Shown here piece after piece: positions 49,101-58,100 of a stretch of DNA of 64,000 nt (within the stretch, counting starts at the first letter, position 1; the number at the start of each line of letters is the position of its first letter). Location: positions 10,289,201 to 10,353,200 of the forward strand of contig NC_092670.1 in the NCBI RefSeq assembly GCF_964355755.1, in the 5' to 3' direction. The notes beneath the pieces are model-generated. The model did not search any database. It was not told where the DNA came from and saw nothing but the letters and a program-made list of their open reading frames with translations. The stretch is from Antedon mediterranea. Taxonomy: Eukaryota; Echinodermata; Crinoidea; Comatulida; Antedonidae. A program made the translations under genes and the position numbers.

Positions 49101-52100
49101 AAAAAATAATTTATCAACAAAAATGTCTTGCCAGTTGGGTTGCACATATACTAGCAATGGTAGTTAGTAGTTTTTGTTTGGATAAAATAAGGAGCGATAC
49201 TTTTAGCTTGAGCGATTCTTAAGTTTCATTTATAAACATCCCAGGGTTTACCATTGTTAATACTGTACATAATTATTTACTTTTTTAAGATGCAAAATTG
49301 AATTAACCATGTAGCCTACTGTAGCTGGATTATAACATCTGATCAATTTTTTTTTAAATAAATTTTGAACAAATTTAGTGTTTTGGTTCAAGTTTCTCTA
49401 GTTATAGCCTAGGCCTAGTAAGAAATGTATGCTAACCTAGCGTTGCATTGGGTGATTGGAAAAATGATAAAAGGGTGGCTCAAGCTTGCTTCGTAGAAGC
49501 GGTGTGCATGAGGTAGAACTATGAACAAGAATACTGTACTTACCACCTGTTCGATAATCGTTTTTGGAATGCTGTCTTGACCTCTAAGTGACCTGATTCT
49601 GTTTTCAGAGTTCTCAACTTTCTACAATTATTTCCTTAGTTTGGATAAAAAATTCTGTAGTAATTACAAAATAGTTGAATGTAGAATGATATTCAGAAAA
49701 ACCATCACACTGTGATTGTGTTTTGACAAATTGTAATCCAGAAATGGAAATCCAGAAGAAGTGCTTTTCGTGGATTGTGGGTCCATCATAATTTTGTGTT
49801 TTATTTTGGGTTTCTCATAATTTTAAGTCATATCATAAATTTGCCTAGTATGTATTTCCATAGTATTTATCTCCATTTCCAACAAACATTACATGGCAGC
49901 ACTGAAATAAGTAATTAAATATTCCAATAAAAATTGGCTGGGTAATCATCAGGAATAGTCCTTAACAGGGAGATGAGTGCCTCTGCCCACTGATGAGTTT
50001 CGGGATTCCTTTGACCCGGAGGGAGAGTACTCGTCAGGGTCCCTACCTAGGGTTACAGGTCTCAGGTTTTTAGTTCTTTTAATTAATTAGTGTTCCATGA
50101 CTTTCTCATCAAAATTAATGTCTCTTATTGTTGTGCTATGTCAACATAATGTCAATGACGGCGAAATGTCACCAATAATGGGGATAGCTATGCAAACAAG
50201 TAAGTAACAAGTAAGTAATATTGAATTATCTCAACTCGAATCTATTTTATTATGGTGATGCTATTAAATGACATAAAATGTAAACATAAAAAGGATTATT
50301 GTCCTTTACTGAATTTTCCTCTTTCAATCTTTATAATATTATATAGTATTATATGGTGATGCTATTAAAATTCAAATATATTGTAATGTTTGTCTTCCAC
50401 TTGTCTCTATTCTTAGATATTATTATTTAAAACACGTTCTCTGCATGTAAAATAATAGCATATGCATAATTTAGTATCTTGTTTGAAAATGAAGGTTAAC
50501 ATCAATTAATTTTCCATATGTTGTTTTCACATAGCTACCACAGTATTACTTAATACACTGCACTCTCCTCACCTCTGCTGGCTTCATGATAACTTGAGCA
50601 AAAAAAACCAACCACCTGACATGTTTTAACTTCAGATGTTGACTTGTCCAATGGGGGTAGTAACAAAGTGCGAGGCAGCGAGGCACGCGAGGCAGGGAAG
50701 GCATGCGAGGCAAGTCAGAAATTTATGCGAGGCATCGTTTTACCATCATCAAAAAATGCGAGGCATCATTTTATCATTTCTCAAAATTGCAAGGCAGGAA
50801 ATCACCGAAATTGAAGTAGCCTAGGCCTAGGTCCGCTAGGCTAGTTTCCTTTTGCACCTGCCTTGTAATTTAACCAAGGCTTTATCCTGAATACCACAGC
50901 TTAGAATTAGTAGGCCTACTTTAATGAAGAAAAATCACATAAAAGTAACAATAAATCCATTAAATTGGTGATTTTACAGACGTTGTTTTTCTCGCATTTC
51001 GCACACTCAATGTTCAATATTTTGGTTTCTATGGAACGCCAAAAGAGCAAAATTAATTAGAGGGCTAAAAACTCTGTGGAATCCATTTATATTTAACGCA
51101 TTATTTGGTGAAAATCAAGTACAATTTCAATAGATTTTGTCACTGTCAGTAAGGAAAAATGTTACTGTTGATAATGTACACGGTTTCGTTAACCTTTTAA
51201 AGAATAAAATAGAAAAATTCATCATAATATCCTTAGTAGGATGTCCTAGGTCTAGACTAGGTAGTGATGTTGATTTAGGATCGATTATTATTCTTTGAAA
51301 ACATAACAGTATCAGCAGTAACATATTACAACATTTTTATTGACAAATTAACAAATATATTGAAATAAAACGTGTTTTTCACCAATAAATGCATGAGAAA
51401 TTGACGCATTCCACTGAGTTTTAGTCCTCTATTATCGTTGCTCTTTTGGCGCTCCATAGAAACAAAAATATTGAACATTGAATAAGTGAAATTCGCGAAC
51501 AGTGTGCGAGAAACACGCCTGTAAAATCATTAATTTAAGGATTTATTTGTTACTTTTTATGTGATTCTTTCATTAAAGTACTCATGAGGTATACTTCTAA
51601 GGTGTGGTATTCACACGATAAAGTTAGTTATCAAATTTGGAGTAAAAATACAAGCGAAGGAAACTAGCGCCAGGTTTATTAGTACGTACATGGACAACAA
51701 TAAATAAAAATCGTTCGTAATATACCTAGCTTACTAAAACAGGAATAGTGTATCATTATTAAATATTACACCAATTATTATTTTATCAAAATTGATTAAA
51801 TTATTTTCTACATAGGCCTCTTATCTAGGTTAGGGCTAAGCATATTAGCTAAAGTTTAATTTTAGGCCTAGTATTACAATTGTCGGACGTAAGTCTTTTT
51901 TCACACGCGCTCCAGAATTCTGTCGCAATTTTTTTCTTTGCGGCATGTTATTGGATCGGCATATCAGTTTCCTTTTATTCACCGCCAGTTATTGAACTTG
52001 TCCTGGCAATCGCTGTTCACCTTATTTGCGAGAGAGGTACACGTGTTGTTCCTAGAAAATGGAATGTCAAAAATGTCTTTGGCACGCCGCTCAGAGAGAA

Positions 52101-55100
52101 GTCTGTGCGTTGCTGCTGAAACCACGTGCTATAGGAGTGGAATGCACCACGATCCTCTGAGCTGAGGGCTGAATCATTCCGCTACCTGCTAAATAGTAAA
52201 GAGGGATTGTCCATCTCTCGGGTCTACCGGATCTAGGCGCAGGGGTGTGACAAAATATTATTTTCACTCTGCTATGTTCGAGAGACATGTGAGTGAACAC
52301 GCTCGAAATGCCAACAAACATTGCAGTCATTTGATGAGTGTGTCGCTATAACAATTATTGTTTATCGAAAGTTGAAGACTGTCGTTCAGATTTTTGAACC
52401 GTATAGTTTGGGCACTTTTGTAAAAGTAAAATTTGACACGATATGACTTGAATGAAAAAACAATCGTTACATAAAAATAAACAACATGATGAGTGTATAC
52501 ACGAATCTATTTAGATACGCTTGTATCGATTGATTATTAGGCCTATAATATATCATAATAGCACGTTAAGATATGCCTCGCACCTTTTTGAAATTGTAAA
52601 CTATATGCCTCGCATGCCTCGCACTTTTGGAAATGATAAAATGATGCCTCGCACAAATATTTGGCATGCCTCGCGTGCCTCGATGCCTCGCACTTTGTCA
52701 ACACTCGTCCAATGGCATTGTCTAGTTAGGAATCAAAAAGTAATATAGTACAATGTTGTATATATGATCTAGAAATGGATATACACTGTTATATATAGCT
52801 TTTTCAAGTTTTCAAGTTTAGTTTATTGTTTCACACAATACAATACAATACAATACAATACAATACAATATGAACAGAAACATAAATTAATAATAAATAC
52901 AATAGTGTGAGGAGGACGCATTAAGCCAAGGCTTTAAGTTTGGTGGGTTTGTGTGTGGGGAGAGAAACTATCCTCACGTAACGAATCCTGACCATATTGT
53001 TTATAAAACAGGCTAATTCCTATCTTCCTATTCTATTCCTATGAAAAGTATACTAAAAAGTGGTCCAGAATTGGAACCATGGTCTCAAATGGTCCCAAAA
53101 TTTAATGGAATGGACCACATATCTATCTGTATATTCATTTTGGTAAAGATCTTGTAATTACTTTTTGAGTAATCCTGGTAACAAACAGACAAACAAACAA
53201 ACAAACACACGCGATCGATTACATATACCTCCTTGGCGGAGGTAAATAAGTAAATGTAGTTACTGCAGTAAATGCTCTAATGTCCTTTGACCTTGTGAGT
53301 TGTTCCATTACAGAATAGATAAGTTGTACCATGAGTGCATTTGAATTAATAATTTAGGTATCTTGATATTACAGTCAACTCTCCCTAGGGCGGGCATATC
53401 TTTTCCGGTTTTTCGAAATTCCGGTTTCCTGAAAACATATTTTTGAAGTTATCACGTTGTCACTGAAAATGCTTGAATCACCGGTCCGAATGCTGCCCGG
53501 TAGCGATTTTTTTTTTCGTACATAAGTTGGGGACCCCTCATGAAACGTCACAAAATAAACATGAATAATTCATCAGTTAAATTTGTTGTTCCGTGTGCAC
53601 CCAAGCGTAGCAACAAGAAGCGATTACACAACTGCGATACGATACTTTCTAGGCCTAGGATTCTAAGTCAATTCACGCGATTGCCTTCGCGCATTCTTCT
53701 TCACACAAAATGTGTCGAGTCGAGGCTAATCGACAGCTAGGCAAGACATTAAACTAAGTAGTAATTCATTGGACATAGCCCAAAGAAAGCTTAGACCCAC
53801 AAGAATAAAGAATGTGTTTAATTTGTGTACTGTATTTTTTTTAATTCTGCTATTTTATTATCAAACAATGCATGTACTCAAAGGAACTTTAAAAATGCGC
53901 GTATATGAACACATGAGATGGGAAGATTAGACCCACGAGAATAAAAAATGTATTTTTGTGTAATGTTTATTGTTTAATTTTGCTGACTTATTACTCGGAT
54001 TGTGTCATACCTATAACACACACACACAGCTCTACTAGAATAGATGTTTAGAGACTAATAATTAGGCCTAGGCCTAATAGTATTAATAGAAACTATAATT
54101 TTAACACGTAATTCTTTAGTAATAAATTATATTAAAAACACTATTATAAACTAAAGTCTGATTATCACCAGTTCGATAATCATTTTTGGAATGCTGTCTT
54201 GACCTCTAAATGACCTGATTCTGTGTTCAGAGTTCTCAACTTTCTACAATTGATTTCTTTAATTTGGATAAAAAATTCTGTAGTAATTACAAAATAGTTG
54301 AATGTAGAATGATATTCAGAAAAACCATCACACTGTGATTGTGTTTTGACAAATTGTAATCCAGAAATGGAAATCCAGAAGAAGTGCTTTTCGTGGTAAA
54401 TTTTGCATTATAATTTTGTGTTTTATTTTGGGTTTCTCATAATTTTAAGTCATATCATAATTTTGCCTAGTATGTATTTCCATAGTATTTATCTCCATTT
54501 CCATACAAAAATATAAATTGACTGGGTAATCATCAGGAATAGTCCTGAACAGGGAGATGAGCGCCTCTGCCCACCGATGAGTTTTGGTATCCCTTTGACC
54601 TGGAGGGAGAGTACTCGTCAGGGTCCCTACCTAGGGTTACAGGTCTCAGGTTTTTAGTTCTTTTAATTAATTAGTGTTCCATGACCTTCTCATCAAAATT
54701 AATGTCTCTCATTGTTGTGTTATATCAACATAATGTCAATGACGGCGAAATGTCCCCAATAATGGGGATAGCTATGCAAACAAGTAAGTAACAAGTAAGT
54801 AATATTGAATTATCTCAACTCGAATCTATTTTATTATATTATGGTGATGCTATTAAATGACATAAAATGTAAACATAAAAAGGATTATTGTCCTTTACTG
54901 AATTTTCCTCTTTCAATCTTTATAATATTATATAGTATTATATGGTGATGCTATTAAAATTCAAATATATTGTAATGTTTGTCTTCCACTTGTCTCTATT
55001 CTTAGATATTATTATTTAAAACACGTTCTCTGCATGTAGAATAATAGCATCTGCATAATTTAGTATCTTGTTTGAAAATGAGCGTTAACATTAATTAATT

Positions 55101-58100
55101 TTCCATATGTTGTTTTCACATAGCTACCACAGTATTACTTAATACCACTCCCTGTTAATACACTGCACTCTCCTCACCTCTGCTGGCTTGATGATAACTT
55201 GAGCAAAAAAAACCAACCACCTGACATGTTTTAACTTCAGATGTTGACTTGTCCAATGGCATTGTCTAGTTAGGAATCAAAAAGTAATATAGTACAATGT
55301 TGTATATATGATCTAGAAATGGATATACACTGTTATATATAGCTTTTTCAAGTTTTCAAGTTTAGTTTATTGTTTCACACAATACAATACAATACAATAC
55401 AATACAATACAATACAATACAATATGAACAGAAACATAAATTAATAATAAACACAATTGTGTGAGGAGTACGCATTAAGCCAAGGCTTTAAGTTTGGTCC
55501 TCCAGATAAGGAATATATTTAATTATTTAATTTAAGTGAGAGAACAAAAACAAACTTCTTTCTTTTGTCAAATTGACAAATAAAATTAAACAAAAAGGCA
55601 AAAAAAAGCAAAAAAAAACAGTCTTAAGGCATTTGTGAATTACTAATGTTCTAAATAGTTTGAAATAAGTGTTTGTTTGTATTTTGTTTTAAATGTATTT
55701 ATGATGGTTATTGCTTTTAGATTGAGCGGTAAGTTGTTCCATATATACGGTCCATTGTAAATAAAAGATGTTCTTCTAAGTAATATGGTATGCTTTTCGT
55801 ATAGATTTTTTGCAGTTGAAGATCTGGTGTTGTAAGAATGATTACAATTTTGAAAATAGGAGTAAAATTGAGTTGGTAATTTATTATGATTTAGGCGGAA
55901 CATGAATAAAGCTGTTTGGAGTTTATTTATATCAAATATATTTAAAGTATTGAGAGAATAAAAAAGTGGTTTAGTATGAGATTTTTGAGGTGCTCCCGAA
56001 CAGATTCAGAGAGAATTAATTTTTGTGTTATCAGAACCTGTCCAGGGGCAGCATCCATTAAATTTATCTACAGTTGTAGCCCAAGCAACATTGCAGTATG
56101 ATAAATAGGGTAAAATAAGAGTATTATACAGGGAAAATAAGATGTTTAAAGGAAGTATGTACTTCAATTTAGTTAAAATTCCAACGTTTCTCGAGATAAT
56201 TTTAGTTAAATATGTTATGTGAGGTTTCCAATTTAGTTCAAGAGTCAAATCAATATTTGACTCTTGAGTGTCTATTTTGTTTTTATTAATTCTAAAAGCC
56301 AGAAAAACTTCTTTTATCTTGTTTAAAAATTTCAATTATTTCTGTTTTTACCTTTAAATGTAATTACTTTAATTGTGTTAATTTGATTTTGATAATTTTA
56401 GGTTTAATTTTATATTTTCTTTTGTCCATTTATATACTGTATTTTGTTTATATTTATGTAGTTAAGAACTGAACCACTTTGGAAATCAGTACATTGTATT
56501 GAAAGTGTATTTCAGAATAAAGAAAGATTAAATAAATAAATTAAAATACAAAATTGAAGAGTCAAGGAATATAGTGGTTACTGTAAAATGAACCTTTGAA
56601 GCTAGACTTGCCCCAAGTCTGTATTTATTGTCTTTTTTTTTATTTATTTGTTTTTATTTCGACCGCGATTTTTGTCTGAAAATACAGTATCCAAACTCAA
56701 GTAATACACGTATGAAACGCCATATGTGCAAAAATATTTATATTTTTACTAATATTAAGACAAAACTCCGTCTGGAGCCCAGACTACTTTGAAGCATGCA
56801 GTCACAAATGAAAAAGAAATCAGAATCATGTTAATATATTTAAATATACATACTGTATATACTGTTTCTTCATTCTTGTTTTGTTTGTGTAAATATTTTA
56901 AATTATAGACGTTTATTATGTTACTGTTTAATATTTTTTAATGTCAGTTGCTTATTTTCTATCATATTTTTGTACATTTATGCATTTCATTATTGTCTGG
57001 GGAATTGTCTTCTTTTGCAAAGGTTAAAAAATGCTTAGTACCAGTTCCGACTGGAGAACCAGTGACTTAGTTGAATATTCTTGCAGTCTTCTGTTGTTCA
57101 ATTTTTGTAATATTTTGATTTGTGGTGGAAAGAATGTTTATGGTAATCTTAAGGATGAACAACAATGTCTGTTTTCTGGTGGTGTAATTAGAAAGAAGTA
57201 AATAATGATTGAAAATAAATTACATCAAACGAATAATTAAATATCCAAATAAATAACATTAAATGTTAACATCAAGGTGGCTCAAGCTTGTGCTTCGCAG
57301 GAGCGACATGCATGAGGTAGAAACATGAGCAAGAATACTGTACATACCACCCGTTAGATAATCATTTTTTAAATGGTGCATGTGAGTGCACATGCTGCTG
57401 ACCACCTGCTGTCTTGATCTCTAAGTGACCTGATTGTGACGTAGGAAATTTGTTTGAGAATCAGTAAACGCAGCATTCGGTATTAATTGCAAAGAAATAG
57501 TCTAAAAAACACATTTTTCCTAAAAGAATGTGCCATTCTAACAGAGCTTAAATGAATAAAGGACAAATAAAAGGTGCCCCAGCTCGAACAGCGCTATTAT
57601 CGGACTTGCAGTTTAGGAGGAGATACAGGAATAAACTTTGGCTTAGTGCTATTATAATATGATGATCAACGAACAAATTATCTTAAACAGCCCTTTTGCT
57701 CGATATTAAATATCCAACCTTTCCAGAATTTGGAACCATCCCTCACCCTCAATGTCACTTAAAATCCAAAAACCACTCCAAAAATCATTTCAGTGTCCCT
57801 GTATTGAACTAATAGTATATTTTTGAATATCTTTTAAAGTGACCAATAATCAAATCTGATGTAATAATAAAACAATTAAAGCGTTAAATTTGACTGTTAT
57901 AAGACAAAGTTTAATGTACCCTACCTAGTGAGTTTAGTGGTACAATTATTAAATAAAGAAGTTAAATTTAATTTTGTTCTTCATTGTTCTTTTAGGCTTG
58001 AAGCTGTTCATTGTGGGTGTCTTCCATTGTGTCCTAACCAGTTGGTGTATCCTGAGATATTTCCAAGTAAGTTCAAATCTTATGAGTTCAGAGTTCTCAA

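Noticed and set aside
51880-52330. Three overlapping 75-79-codon frames inside the long-TIR element
   Set aside because: Frames on both strands without any transposase motif; they fall in the sequence interrupting the right arm.
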